Positions 8,211 to 17,881 of a stretch of 64,000 bases of DNA are shown piece by piece. The DNA is taken from positions 3,720,001-3,784,000 of the forward strand of contig NZ_CP028324.1 in NCBI RefSeq assembly GCF_003028855.1, given 5' to 3'. The stretch comes from Pseudoduganella armeniaca (GTDB lineage: Bacteria; Pseudomonadota; Gammaproteobacteria; Burkholderiales; Burkholderiaceae_D). Numbering within the stretch: position 1 is the stretch's first letter; each line of letters begins with the position of its first letter. The translations under genes and the position numbers were made by a program. The notes beneath the pieces are model-generated. The model worked only from the letters and a program-made list of their open reading frames with translations. It did no database searches and was not told the origin of the DNA.

Positions 8211-11200
8211 TGGTACTCCTCGGTGGTGTCGTTATTGCCTGCTTGACGCAGCTGCGGCGGCAGCGCCGCCAGCACCGCATCGAAATCCAGCGCGGCCATG
8301 GCGGCCGTCATCGCCGCCCCTTGCTCCGGTCCCAGCTGTCGCGCCAGCCAGCCGCGCAGCGTCTCGTACTGCGTGACGGCGTCCAGGTCGCGTTCGGCCA
8401 GCAGGTCCAGCCAGTGCGCCCAGCCGGCCGGCACGCCATCCTCGCCGGTCTCGTCCTGCGGCGCCAGCGCGGCCGGCGCCTGCGTGGCCAGCCAGGCGCC
8501 GGCCGCCACCGTGGTGGCGTTCAGCTCGCGCGCCACGTCGTCGAACAATGCCGCCGCCACGGCCTGGCGGCCGTCGCGCAGCGCGCCTTCCAGCTGCAGC
8601 GAAACCTGGGCGAAGTCGCGCGCGCCCAGGCTGCCGACCGAGCCGCGCAACGCGTGCAGCACGGAGGCGGCGGCCCTGGCGTCGCCGCCCTGCCAGAGGG
8701 CACGCGCCCGCGCCAGCTCGGCCGGCGCCTCGCGGGCCATGCGCTCGACCAGGCCGACCAGGGCCTGGCGCTGGCCGGCGTCGGCCGCGCTCAGCGCCGC
8801 CAGCCGGTCCACATTGAATGCCGCCGCGGGCACGGCCACCGGCACGGCCAGCGGCGGCGCGGGCGTACGGCCCAGGTGCTGTCGTAAGCTCTCCATCATC
8901 TGCTCCACATCGACCGGCTTGGCGATGAAATCGTTCATCCCCGCGGCCAGGCATTGTTCGCGCTCGGCCGCGGTCACCCCGGCGCTCATCGCCAGGATCG
9001 GCTGGCGCACGCCGAGCCGGGTGCGCAGGTGCCGGGTGGCGGTATAGCCGTCCATGACCGGCATCTGCACGTCCATCAGTACCAGGTCGAAGCGCGCCGG
9101 GTCGGCGCTCATCGCGTCGACGGCCTCCTGGCCGTTCCACACGGCCGTCACGACGACACCCGCGGGCTCCAGTATACCTTTCGCCACCAATTGGTTGAGG
9201 GCGTTATCCTCGACCAGCAGGATGCGCGCACCCGCCAGGCCGCTGGCGCCCGCCGCCGCGCTTTCGCGTGGCGCCGGCAACGCCGGCCGGCTGGGCGCCG
9301 CCAGGGCGCTGCGCAGGCTGGCCGCCGTCACCGGCCGGGCCAGCGCGAGCGCTTGCGGCAGGGCCGGCACGGCGCGGTCCGGCCCGCCGGTCAGCTGCAG
9401 CAGCGCGACGGCGTGGCCAGGCCAGCGGCTGCGATGCTCGTCGAGCAGTTGCTGCACGCCGGCCTGGGCTGCCCCGGCCAGGATGGCATCGACGCTGGCC
9501 TGGCCCAGCAACGCCTGCGCCTGGGCCATGTCGGCCGCCGTCACCACCTGCCAGCCCAGTTGCTGCGCCGCGTGGACGCTGCCGGCGCGGCTGGTGGCGC
9601 TGGCATCGAGCACCAGCAGGCAGCCTGCCTGCGCGCCCTCGGCCGGCTGCGTGCCTGGCGCGCTGATCAGCGGTAGCGTCACCGTGAAGGTGCTGCCCTG
9701 GCCCGGCACGCTGGCGACGGTGATGCGGCCGCCCATCAGCTCGACCAGCTGGCGCGCGATGGCCAGGCCCAGGCCCGTGCCGCCATAGCGCCGCGAGATG
9801 CCGGCGTCGGCCTGTTCGAACGGCCGGAACAGCCGGGCCATCTGCTCCTCGCTGATGCCGATGCCGCTGTCGCGCACGTCGATGCGCAAGGTGGTGGTGC
9901 TGCCATGCTGGGCGATGCGGGCGATCGTCACGACCACCTCGCCCTCGGCGGTGAACTTCAGGGCATTGCCGACCAGGTTCAGCACCACCTGCTGCAGCCG
10001 GGTGGCGTCGCCGATGAAGCTTGCCGGCAGGTCCGGCGCCACGTCGACCACCAGGTTGAGCGCCTTGTCGCTGGCGCGCATCGCGGTGGCGACGGCCTCC
10101 GTCAGTTGCGAGAGCTGGAACGGCAGCGCCGCGATGTCGATCCGGCCCGCTTCGATCTTGGAAAAGTCCAGCACGTCGTTGATGATGCCCACCAGCGTCT
10201 TGCCGCACGACTGGATCATGCCCACGTATTCGCGCTGGGCCGGCGTCAACTCGGTGCTGTCGAGCAAGTGGGTCAGGCCCAGCACCGCGTTCATCGGCGT
10301 GCGGATCTCGTGGCTGACGTTGGCCACGAATTCGCTCTTGGCGCGGCTGGCCGCCTGGGCCAGGCGCTCGTTGCGGGCCTGGCTCAGTTCGGCCATCTTG
10401 CGGTCGGTGATGTCCGTCACCATCGTATGGAAGCCCAGCACGGTGCCGTCGGCGTCGATGTTGGGGATGTAGTCGCCCATGAAGTAGCGCGGCCAGCCGG
10501 GATGCTGGAAGTCGGTTTCGAAATGCACGGGCTGGCCCGCCAGGGCCTGCGCGACGTGCGGTTCCAGCACCGCGTAGGCGGCCTCGCCCAGCACTTCGCG
10601 CATGTGCCGGCCGACGATCTCGTCGCTCGTCATGTTCAAGGTGGCACCGTAGCTGCGGTTGGCGAAGCGGTAGATCCCTTCGTGGTCGACGTAGCCGATC
10701 AGGGCCGGGTTGTTGTCGGCCATCGTGCGCAGGAAGCGTTCGCTGTCGGCCAGCCGGCGTTCCGCCTGGCGCCGCGCCGTGATGTCGCTGCTGGCCACCA
10801 CCGCGCCCAGGCGCGTGCCTTCGGCGCTGACCAGTGCATGACCGGAGCACAGCAGGTGGCGTACCGGCCGGCCCGGCGGCGCGATGACGATCTCCTGGCC
10901 ACTGATGGTTTCGCCCGCCAGCGCACGCGCCAGCGGCACCTCGGCCGGCGGCAGCGGGGCCACGCCGTCCGGGAGGTAGACGTTGCAGTGCCGCAGCCAG
11001 TCGGTACGCAACGCGGCATCGCGCGGCACGCCATAGATCTCCCGGGCGGCGCGGTTGAACAGGGTCAGGTTGCCCGCCTGGTCGCAGGCCGCCACGGCCA
11101 CGTCGATCGCTTCCAGCACGGCGGCCAGCAGGGTGCGCTCGCTTTCGAGCTCGCGCTCGATGCGCCGGCGCACCGAGATATCGTTGAGGAAGGCGCCGAA

Positions 11201-12733
11201 CGAGCGCTCGCCGGCCACGTCGACCACGCCGATCGTCATCTCGACGGGGAACTCGCTGCCATCGCGCCGCAGCGCCATCAGTTCCAGCCGCCGTCCCAGC
11301 ACGCGCGCCTCGCCGGTGGCCAGGAAGCGTTGCATGCCGCGCTGGTGCGCCTCGCGCAGCGCGGCCGGGATCAGCACCTCGTGCAGGGGCCGGCCCAGCA
11401 CTTCGTCGCGGCGCCAGCCGGTGATGTGTTCGGCCTGCGGATTCCAGTCGGTGATGCGGCCGCTGCCGTCCATGCCGACAAAGGCATCCTGCGCGGTCTC
11501 CAGGATCGTGCGGATGCGCTCCTCGTTGCGCCGTACCGTTTCCAGCGAGCGCGCCAGGTCGCCAGTGCGCTGCGCCACCCGTTCTTCCAGCTGCAGGTTC
11601 ATCGACGTCAGTTGCTTCTGCTGTTCCTGCAGGCGACGCAGGCTGGCGTTGACGGCGCCCGTCAGCGCGGCCAGCTCGAAGAAGCTGCCCGGTGCCACCT
11701 CGATCGAATGCTGGTCGCCCTGCTCGATGGCGGCGGCGGACGTGGCGGCATCCAGCAGGGGCTGCGTGATGCGGCGCGACACGCGCCAGCCCAGCAGCGA
11801 AAACGCCAGCGCCACGGCGACGCCGACGCCGAACACGCGCAGCTGCAGCTCGCGCACGGGGGCGTAAGCGGCGCGCGCTTCCTGCCGCGTCAGCACGACC
11901 CAGCCCAGGCCGGCGTAGTCGCCATAGCCGCTGGTGGCCGCGGCGCCGACCAGGTAGGTGCGGCCGTCCGGCCAGCGCTCCTCCGCGCTGCGCGGCACGC
12001 CCGCGCGCGCGGCCGCCAGGCTGAGCGAATGAATCACGGTGCCGGCCAGGCCTTCCGGGCCGGACAGCACCTTGCCGCCGCGGTCGACGATCAGGGTCTG
12101 CTCGCCGCCGCTGGAGGCCATGTCGATGCGGCTGCGGATCTGCTCGGCCCAGCGCCAGTGCAAGTGCGCGCCCAGCACGTAGGCCGGCTTGCCGTCCTCG
12201 CCCGGCACGGGAAATGCGATGTCGACGAAGCGCGCCGGCCCGCCGGCCTGGGCCGGCAACAGCTTGGCCAGCAGCAGCGCCTCGTGCACGTCGTGCACGT
12301 ACTTGCCCGTCAGCGCGCCGGCGAACCAGGGCCGCTTGGACACGTTGGCGCCCTCCAGCAGTTCGCCGGTGGCGGCCCGCACCACGCCGTCCAGGGTGGC
12401 AAGGCCGATCCATGCGTACATCGGGTAGCTGCCCTGCAGCTGCTCGAGGGTGTCGCGCCGCACCTGCATCGGCACGCCGGGCGCGCTGAGCTCACGGCGC
12501 CCGGCCAGCATGCGCACCTCGCGGTAGCGCTCGTGCATCGTCGCGTCCAGCTGCTCGGCACCGTGCCTGGCCCGCTCGGCCAGGCCGCTGCCGATCATCC
12601 GTTTCAGCTCCTCGGTGGACAGGTGGCCCAGCAGGACGACCAGGACGACGGTCAGCAGCAGCGCGCTGACCGAGGCCCACAGGGCCAGCGAAGTGCCCAA
12701 CCGCTGGCGCGGCAGAATCGGGGAGAAGCTCAT
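8207..12733 (-). CDS. Large hybrid sensor histidine kinase (Cache-HAMP-PAS x3-HisKA-HATPase-REC-Hpt)
   Basis: This 1508-residue membrane kinase has a helix (about 15-40), periplasmic Cache domain, second helix (about 300-322), HAMP and a coiled coil, then three PAS/PAC units (about 405-790). The HisKA domain carries FVANVSHEIRTPMN with the phospho-His near residue 805; the HATPase domain has N, G1 and G2 boxes (NALKF, DSGIGI, GTGLGLAI). A degenerate receiver-like segment lacking the acidic pocket follows (about 1040-1180). A true receiver (ILLVEDNALN, MDVQMPVMDG, near residue 1219) and a C-terminal Hpt domain (HALRGSVGSLG) end the protein. Domains suggest a His-Asp-His phosphorelay to the overlapping receiver-GGDEF gene, linking an external cue to c-di-GMP. 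Confidence 0.92.
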   Translation of the reverse strand: MSFSPILPRQRLGTSLALWASVSALLLTVVLVVLLGHLSTEELKRMIGSGLAERARHGAEQLDATMHERYREVRMLAGRRELSAPGVPMQVRRDTLEQLQGSYPMYAWIGLATLDGVVRAATGELLEGANVSKRPWFAGALTGKYVHDVHEALLLAKLLPAQAGGPARFVDIAFPVPGEDGKPAYVLGAHLHWRWAEQIRSRIDMASSGGEQTLIVDRGGKVLSGPEGLAGTVIHSLSLAAARAGVPRSAEERWPDGRTYLVGAAATSGYGDYAGLGWVVLTRQEARAAYAPVRELQLRVFGVGVAVALAFSLLGWRVSRRITQPLLDAATSAAAIEQGDQHSIEVAPGSFFELAALTGAVNASLRRLQEQQKQLTSMNLQLEERVAQRTGDLARSLETVRRNEERIRTILETAQDAFVGMDGSGRITDWNPQAEHITGWRRDEVLGRPLHEVLIPAALREAHQRGMQRFLATGEARVLGRRLELMALRRDGSEFPVEMTIGVVDVAGERSFGAFLNDISVRRRIERELESERTLLAAVLEAIDVAVAACDQAGNLTLFNRAAREIYGVPRDAALRTDWLRHCNVYLPDGVAPLPPAEVPLARALAGETISGQEIVIAPPGRPVRHLLCSGHALVSAEGTRLGAVVASSDITARRQAERRLADSERFLRTMADNNPALIGYVDHEGIYRFANRSYGATLNMTSDEIVGRHMREVLGEAAYAVLEPHVAQALAGQPVHFETDFQHPGWPRYFMGDYIPNIDADGTVLGFHTMVTDITDRKMAELSQARNERLAQAASRAKSEFVANVSHEIRTPMNAVLGLTHLLDSTELTPAQREYVGMIQSCGKTLVGIINDVLDFSKIEAGRIDIAALPFQLSQLTEAVATAMRASDKALNLVVDVAPDLPASFIGDATRLQQVVLNLVGNALKFTAEGEVVVTIARIAQHGSTTTLRIDVRDSGIGISEEQMARLFRPFEQADAGISRRYGGTGLGLAIARQLVELMGGRITVASVPGQGSTFTVTLPLISAPGTQPAEGAQAGCLLVLDASATSRAGSVHAAQQLGWQVVTAADMAQAQALLGQASVDAILAGAAQAGVQQLLDEHRSRWPGHAVALLQLTGGPDRAVPALPQALALARPVTAASLRSALAAPSRPALPAPRESAAAGASGLAGARILLVEDNALNQLVAKGILEPAGVVVTAVWNGQEAVDAMSADPARFDLVLMDVQMPVMDGYTATRHLRTRLGVRQPILAMSAGVTAAEREQCLAAGMNDFIAKPVDVEQMMESLRQHLGRTPAPPLAVPVAVPAAAFNVDRLAALSAADAGQRQALVGLVERMAREAPAELARARALWQGGDARAAASVLHALRGSVGSLGARDFAQVSLQLEGALRDGRQAVAAALFDDVARELNATTVAAGAWLATQAPAALAPQDETGEDGVPAGWAHWLDLLAERDLDAVTQYETLRGWLARQLGPEQGAAMTAAMAALDFDAVLAALPPQLRQAGNNDTTEEYQ

Positions 12734-13014
12734 GATGCGTGGCCCGGGCGGCGGCCGGACGATGAAAACGGACTGATAGGCGAAGCGGCACGACCGGCTG
12801 GCATGGGATCTTTCCTGTATGACGGGGGACTACACAGGAACCGGGGGCTGGGGTTCGGGATACGGGGCGGCGCGCGCAGCGGTGCGCGCGCCTTGCCGCG
12901 AGTGTACCCGAACATTGCTTGCAAGGGAGTAGCTGCGCCGTGCGGTGTTGCAGCAAAGCAGCAGACATTACTGCAAGTGCGGCACCCAGGCGGGGGCCGC
13001 ACCGGCGCACGGGT

Positions 13015-13383
13015 TCAGGCGGCGTGCTGCATCGAGCCCGGCACGTCGTTCTGCGAGAACGCCACGCGGAACTTGCCGCGGCGATCACCCATCAGCACGC
13101 GCAGCTGGGCGATGGTGATGTCGCTGACCTCGTGCATGCGGATCAGCAGCGACGGGCCGATGGCCAGGCGGAAGTGGCGGATCTTGCTGATCACGGGCGG
13201 CGCCACTTCCAGGGTGCGCGCCAGGGCTGCGTCGTTCTTCAGGTCCAGCACGTCGATCAGGTGGTCCAGCAGGCGGTTCGGGTCGTAGTTCAGCAGCGCC
13301 TCGCCATTGCTGGCCTGGGCGGAAACGTGGACGGCCGGCAGGGTGGCCATGGTTGCTGCGGTCGTCGTTTGGTGGGTCGTCAT
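13015..13383 (-). CDS. Small HTH-like regulator, conserved hypothetical
   Basis: This 122-residue protein has a variable Thr/Ala-rich start of about 30 residues. The rest is a compact helical region reading NYDPNRLLDHLIDVLDLKND, then AALARTLEVAPPVISKIRHF, then RLAIGPSLLIRMHEVSDITI. That layout resembles an XRE/Cro-type helix-turn-helix in which VAPPVISKIRHF would be the recognition helix. The start at 13381-13383 has a GGAG ribosome site 8 nt upstream; the frame stays open further upstream, but no better start is seen. I recognise it as a protein type common in Oxalobacteraceae, usually annotated hypothetical. DNA binding is inferred, not shown. Confidence 0.7.
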   Translation of the reverse strand: MTTHQTTTAATMATLPAVHVSAQASNGEALLNYDPNRLLDHLIDVLDLKNDAALARTLEVAPPVISKIRHFRLAIGPSLLIRMHEVSDITIAQLRVLMGDRRGKFRVAFSQNDVPGSMQHAA

Positions 13384-13712
13384 GTCATTCTCCAGTAAGT
13401 AGCAGTTCACGAGTCCCGGCCAGGGTGCCGGGACGATAGACCGGATGCCTGCAGGAGGGGCCGTTGCGGCGCGTCGTGCGAGGGGCGGTACCGGTAATTG
13501 TGAGATGCGCCAGGAGCGGCGTCCCCGCGGAGGTGCGGTGGGGAACTCGAATCCACGCGACGAAGGTTTGAGGGCGGTGGATTGGTTGGCATCTTGCACG
13601 AAAATTTTTTTAAATGCAATCAGGAAATAGAAATGTGGCTTTTTCGCAATCCGCTCGCGTGGCGCGCCGGGACGCATGGAAACGCGCTAGCATCGGATGC
13701 AAGGGGACGATC
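13384..13712. other. Intergenic region with one hairpin
   Basis: No gene is supported in this 329-bp gap between two divergently oriented genes. It contains an inverted repeat GTCCCGG (13413-13419) / CCGGGAC (13428-13434) in the leader of the minus-strand HTH gene, and an AT-rich patch around 13600-13640 that could hold a promoter. The plus-strand gene has AAGGGGA just before its ATG at 13713. Confidence 0.5.
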
Positions 13713-16102
13713 ATGAAAAATGACGACAACAACATCGGCACGCCGGCGCTGCTGGCACGGGCCGAACCGCCGGCTGGGGTATTCGTGCTGGACGCGCAGC
13801 ATCGCCTGTTGGGCCTGAGCGCCGGCCTCGACAAGCAACTGGGCACCGATGCCGGCTTGCTGGCCGCCGCGTTGTGGCCGGAGCCCGGCGCTGCCGCCCC
13901 GGCGGGCTGGCCGATGCCATCATCGAGACCAAGGCGACCTGCCTGGCGGTGGTGCCGATCCAGTCACCGCAAGGCGCGCCCAGCGGCTACGTGGGCGTGC
14001 TGGGGCGGCCCGGCAGCGCCAGCACGCGCTTCCAGGAACTGCTGGACCACCTGCCGGCCGGTGTCGTCGTGCACGGCGCCGACGGCGTGATCCTGACGGC
14101 CAACCGAGCCGCCGAGCGCCTGCTGGGACGTACCCTGGACAAGCTGCGTGGGCTCGAGGCCAGCGAAGCGGAATGGTCGCTGCTGCAGGCGGATGGCAAG
14201 CCGATGTCGGCCGAGATGTACCCGGTGCACCAGGTGCTGCGCAGCGGGGCCGCGGTGGCCGGTTTCATCGCCGGCCTGCGGCGCAAGGGCGCCGGCGTCT
14301 CCTGGATGATCTGCAACGCCTATCCGGTGCACGGTGCCGACGGTGCGCTGGTCGAGGTCGTCGTCTGCTTCACCGATTGCACCAACCTGAAGGATGCCGA
14401 ACAGCAGTTGCGCAAATCCGAGGAACGCCTGCGCCTGGTGCTGCGCGGCTCGCGCGACGCCGTCTGGGATTTCGACCTGCGCAGCGGCGAGGCGTATTAC
14501 TCCGACCGCTGGTGGGAGATGCTGGGCTACCAGGCCGGCGAGGTATCGGCCGACCAGCAGACCTGGCGACGCTTCCTGCATCCGGACGACCGGCTGGCGA
14601 TCAACGTGTTCATGCAGGAACTGCTGGGCGGCACGCGCGACAGCTTTTCCATCGAACTGCGGCTGGCCCATCGGGACGGCCACTACGTGCCGGTGCTGTC
14701 GCGCGGCTTCGTGCTGCACGACAGCGCCGGACGGCCCGTGCGGGTATCCGGCACCAACACCGACCTCACCGAACGCAAGGAGAGCGAGCAACGCATCTAC
14801 CACCTGGCCTATTTCGACCACCTGACGGGCCTGCCCAACCGGCGCCACCTGCTGGAGCAGCTGGCCAAGATCGGCAGCCGCAGCAGTCGCCAGGGGCGCA
14901 TCGGCGCCCTGCTCTTCATCGACCTGGACAACTTCAAGCAACTGAATGACTCGCTGGGCCACGAGGCCGGCGACCTGCTGCTGCAGCAAGTGGCGGAGCG
15001 GCTGCGTCATTCCGTGCGCGACAGCGACCAGCTGGCGCGCCTGGGCGGCGACGAGTTCGTGGTGGCGCTGGAAAACCTGGGCGCCACCGACGAGGAAGCG
15101 GCCGTGGAGGCGGAAAAGGTGGCGCACAAGATGCTGGGTGTACTGCAGCGGCCGCACCGGCTGGCGGTGCGCGCCGTGACGATCACGCCCAGCATCGGCA
15201 TCTCGCTGTTCGGCAACGGCGCCACTGCGATGGACGAGGTGCTGAAGCAGGCCGACATCGCGATGTACCACGCCAAGGCCGCCGGGCGCAACACGCTGCG
15301 CTTCTTCGACCCGGCCATGCAGGCCGCGATCGATGCCCGCAGCCTGCTGGAGAACGACTTGCGCCAGGGGCTGCACCTGGGCCACTTCCCGCTGCACTGC
15401 CAGCCCCAGTTCAGCGCGGACGGCAAGCTGGTGGGCGGCGAAATGCTGCTGCGCTGGCAGCATCCGCGCCGCGGCCTGGTCGGTCCGGGCGAATTCATCG
15501 ACCTGGCCGAAAGCACGGGGCTGATCGTGGCCATCGGCCAGCAAGCCCTGGCCGACGCCTGCGCCTGCCTGGCGCGCTGGGCCCGGCTGCCAGTGCTGAG
15601 CGATATCTCGCTGGCCGTCAACGTCAGCGTCCAGCAACTGGTGCAGCCCGACTTCGTCGAGCGCGTGCTGGCCATCCTGGAACAAACCGGCGCCCCGCCC
15701 ACCCGGCTCAGCCTGGAGCTGACGGAAAGCATCCTGGCCGAGGACGACGTCATCGACAAGATGCTGGCCCTGCGCCAGCACGGCGTGCTGTTCTCGCTGG
15801 ACGACTTCGGCACGGGCTACTCGTCGCTCAGCTACCTGAAGCGCTTCCCGTTCTGTGCACTGAAGGTCGATCGCTCCTTCGTCAACGACGCGCGCACGGG
15901 TTCCAACGCGGGCGCCATCGCGGAGCTGATCGTGGCATTGGGCAAGACGCTGGGATTGAAAGTGATCGCCGAAGGGGTCGAGAACGAACAGCAGTTCGGT
16001 TTCCTGCGCGCGCAGCAGTGCGACGCGTTCCAGGGCTTCCTGTTCGCGCCAGCGCTGCCGCTGGACGAGTTCGAGCGGCGCTACGCCGTGGCACCGGCTT
16101 GA
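13713..16102 (+). CDS. PAS-GGDEF-EAL protein, one apparent frameshift near the N-terminus
   Basis: Two overlapping frames make one protein of about 796 residues: 13713 to about 13900 in one frame, the rest to 16102 in another. Adding one C to the run at 13897-13900 joins them (giving AAAPGGLADAIIETK). Domains: short N-terminal region, two or three PAS units (to about residue 360), GGDEF with intact GGDEF and an RDSD inhibitory site, then EAL. The EAL motif itself reads EML (GGEMLLRWQHP). Other phosphodiesterase motifs are present: NVSVQQL, LELTES, LDDFGTGYSS, KVDRSFV and VIAEGVEN. No membrane helix is visible, so it is probably cytosolic. It could make or degrade c-di-GMP. The break is probably a base-calling error; if real, translation could start at a GTG at 13874. 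Confidence 0.88.
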
Positions 16103-16192
16103 ACGCCTCAGGCGGCTTGACTTGCGCGCTGCAAGAGTGGATGCTGTTCATCGGCGCGGCAGCAGCCGCGCTCCTTTTCGCTGGGGGCAACC

Positions 16193-16402
16193 ATGTTTCA
16201 GGTAAGCGACAGCAGCCGCGAACGGCGGCGCGATACGGCGATGGCCGCGGCGGTGGACGAAGCGATCCGCTTCGACCGGGAATGCGGCGCGGCGCTTGCC
16301 TGGGCCTATCTGGCCGCGCACGGCTTGCCGCCGGAAACGATCCTGCGCGTGCTGTCGCAGGCACCGGACGGCGCGGTGCCGCGCCGGCAAAGCACGCACT
16401 GA
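16193..16402 (+). CDS. Small conserved hypothetical protein (69 aa)
   Basis: The 69-residue frame starts at an ATG preceded by a GGGGG run that can serve as ribosome site. It is charged and helical (repeated Arg/Glu, then AALAWAYLAAHGLPPETILR), with no signal peptide or membrane helix. It lies 90 bp after the GGDEF-EAL gene and converges on the Crp/Fnr gene 19 bp away. I cannot assign a function. Coding status rests on the ribosome site and a composition that looks like protein rather than antisense. Confidence 0.6.
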   Translation: MFQVSDSSRERRRDTAMAAAVDEAIRFDRECGAALAWAYLAAHGLPPETILRVLSQAPDGAVPRRQSTH

Positions 16403-16421
16403 CAGGCGCGCCGCCGCGCGA

Positions 16422-17252
16422 TCAGTGGGTGGCGGCCTGCGCCAGGGCGCCGCGGGCGGCGAAGTAGCAGGCGCCAGCGCAGCGTTCCAACCCGGCGCGG
16501 TCCAGCACCACCACCATGCCGCGACGGCACTGGATCAGGCCCTCGGCCTGCAGCTTGCCGGCCGCCGCCGTGATGCTTTCGCGCCGCACGCCCAGCAGGT
16601 TGGCGATCAGCTCCTGCGTTACCTTCAGTTCGCTCGATGGCGAGCGGTCCAGGCGCTCCAGCAGCCAGCGGCACAGCTTCTGCTCGATGCTGCTGTGGCG
16701 GCTGCTGACCACGTTCTGCGCCAACTGGGCGAACAGGCAGCTGGTATAGCGCATCAGCTGGTGCGCCAGCGTGCCGCCCTCGCCGAACAGCTCGCGCAGC
16801 GTGTCGGTGCGCATGCGGTAGCCATAGCCGGCCGCCTGCACCACGGCGGTGTTGCTGGCCCGTTCGCCCTTGTACATGGTGACGCCGGCCACGCCTTCGC
16901 GGCCGACGACGGCGATTTCCGTCGTGATACCGTCTTCGTTGACGTATTGCAGCGACACGATGGCCGTGGTCGGGAAGTAGCTGTATTCGATCTTGTCGCC
17001 AAAGTCATACAGGTGCTTGCCGGTCGGCAGGGCCACCAGTTCCAGTTCCGGCAGCAGGCGTTCCAGTTCGTGCCGCGGCAGCGCGCGCAGCAGCTCGTTC
17101 TGCTGCAGGCCCGTCAGGCTGATGCTTTGAGGGGCGAGCTGGCCGCGCTGGGCGGGCAGCGACAGGGACTGGAGGGGTGCGCGCAGCGCGGTGGATTCGG
17201 TTTGCATGTTCTTGTACATATGGAGCACCTGTAACGTTGTCATTTCCTCCAC
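16422..17252 (-). CDS. Crp/Fnr family transcriptional regulator
   Basis: This 276-residue frame has a variable N-terminal tail (about 45 residues), a cyclic-nucleotide-binding-type beta-roll (about 50-165; KHLYDFGDKIEYSYFPTTAI, VVGREGVAGVTMY) and a C-terminal winged helix (about 195-265; ELKVTQELIANLLGVRRESI). The N-terminal Cys cluster of true FNR is absent and the cNMP phosphate cassette is not canonical, so the ligand is unknown. It resembles the Crp/Fnr subgroup that carries the motif VGREG. Several Met codons lie close to the first (also at the fourth residue), so the exact start is uncertain. It is not adjacent to the denitrification genes. Confidence 0.85.
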   Translation of the reverse strand: MEEMTTLQVLHMYKNMQTESTALRAPLQSLSLPAQRGQLAPQSISLTGLQQNELLRALPRHELERLLPELELVALPTGKHLYDFGDKIEYSYFPTTAIVSLQYVNEDGITTEIAVVGREGVAGVTMYKGERASNTAVVQAAGYGYRMRTDTLRELFGEGGTLAHQLMRYTSCLFAQLAQNVVSSRHSSIEQKLCRWLLERLDRSPSSELKVTQELIANLLGVRRESITAAAGKLQAEGLIQCRRGMVVVLDRAGLERCAGACYFAARGALAQAATH

Positions 17253-17425
17253 TTTATTGCTGAGCCCTCCGTTTGAGAGTCGGACGAGTGGTTTTGCGCA
17301 TGTAGTACAGAAGCATTCAACGCTGTAATCTCAGTCCTACGTGAACTGGCGCACATTCAACGCCGCGCGATCGGGGGAAAATACGTCTCAGAGGCAATTT
17401 CGCCGGTCACCGCCACGATTAGCAC

Positions 17426-17635
17426 ATGAACAACTTCATCAAAGTCTCGTACGCCCTGCAACGTCAACAACGCGCCGTGGAGCGCACGCTGTATGCCAGC
17501 TCGACCGAGGAAAGCGTCGTGGCGTCGAAGTGGGCGGGCGCCTGGCACCGCTTGGTGCAGGCGCGCCTGGACCGGATGGCCGGGGCCGAACAACCCAGCC
17601 GCTACGTCGACCATCGCGGCCGCTTCCTGCACTGA
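17426..17635 (+). CDS. Small hypothetical protein (69 aa)
   Basis: This 69-residue basic protein begins MNNFIKVSYALQRQQRAVER, is helical, and ends in RYVDHRGRFLH. There is no signal peptide, Cys motif or membrane helix. It is divergent from the Crp/Fnr gene with a 173-bp gap. The ribosome site is weak (ACGATTAG before the ATG), so the call depends on composition and the spacing to its neighbours. Function unknown. Confidence 0.5.
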   Translation: MNNFIKVSYALQRQQRAVERTLYASSTEESVVASKWAGAWHRLVQARLDRMAGAEQPSRYVDHRGRFLH

Positions 17636-17881
17636 TCGCCAGCTCGCCGGCGCGTCCAGCGCCGGCCGCCTTCCCTCCTGCTCTCCCTTCCGCCCCAGCA
17701 TCCCCGCAACAGTTTCCTTCGTAGCAATCAGTTAATACAGTTACATGCTTGCGGCTGTGCTAGTATGCGGCGGCGACGCGCTGCCTCGATCCAGGGTCCG
17801 CTGTCGCACGTAGAACCGCTGCGGGCCCACCCGGCAACGCACGGCACGCCGAGACAACTCAGATATCAAATTGGAGAAGCA

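Noticed and set aside
9905..13288. Plus-strand open frame of over 1100 codons opposite the hybrid kinase
   Set aside because: Same kind of shadow: no domain is recognisable and the opposite strand encodes a full kinase.
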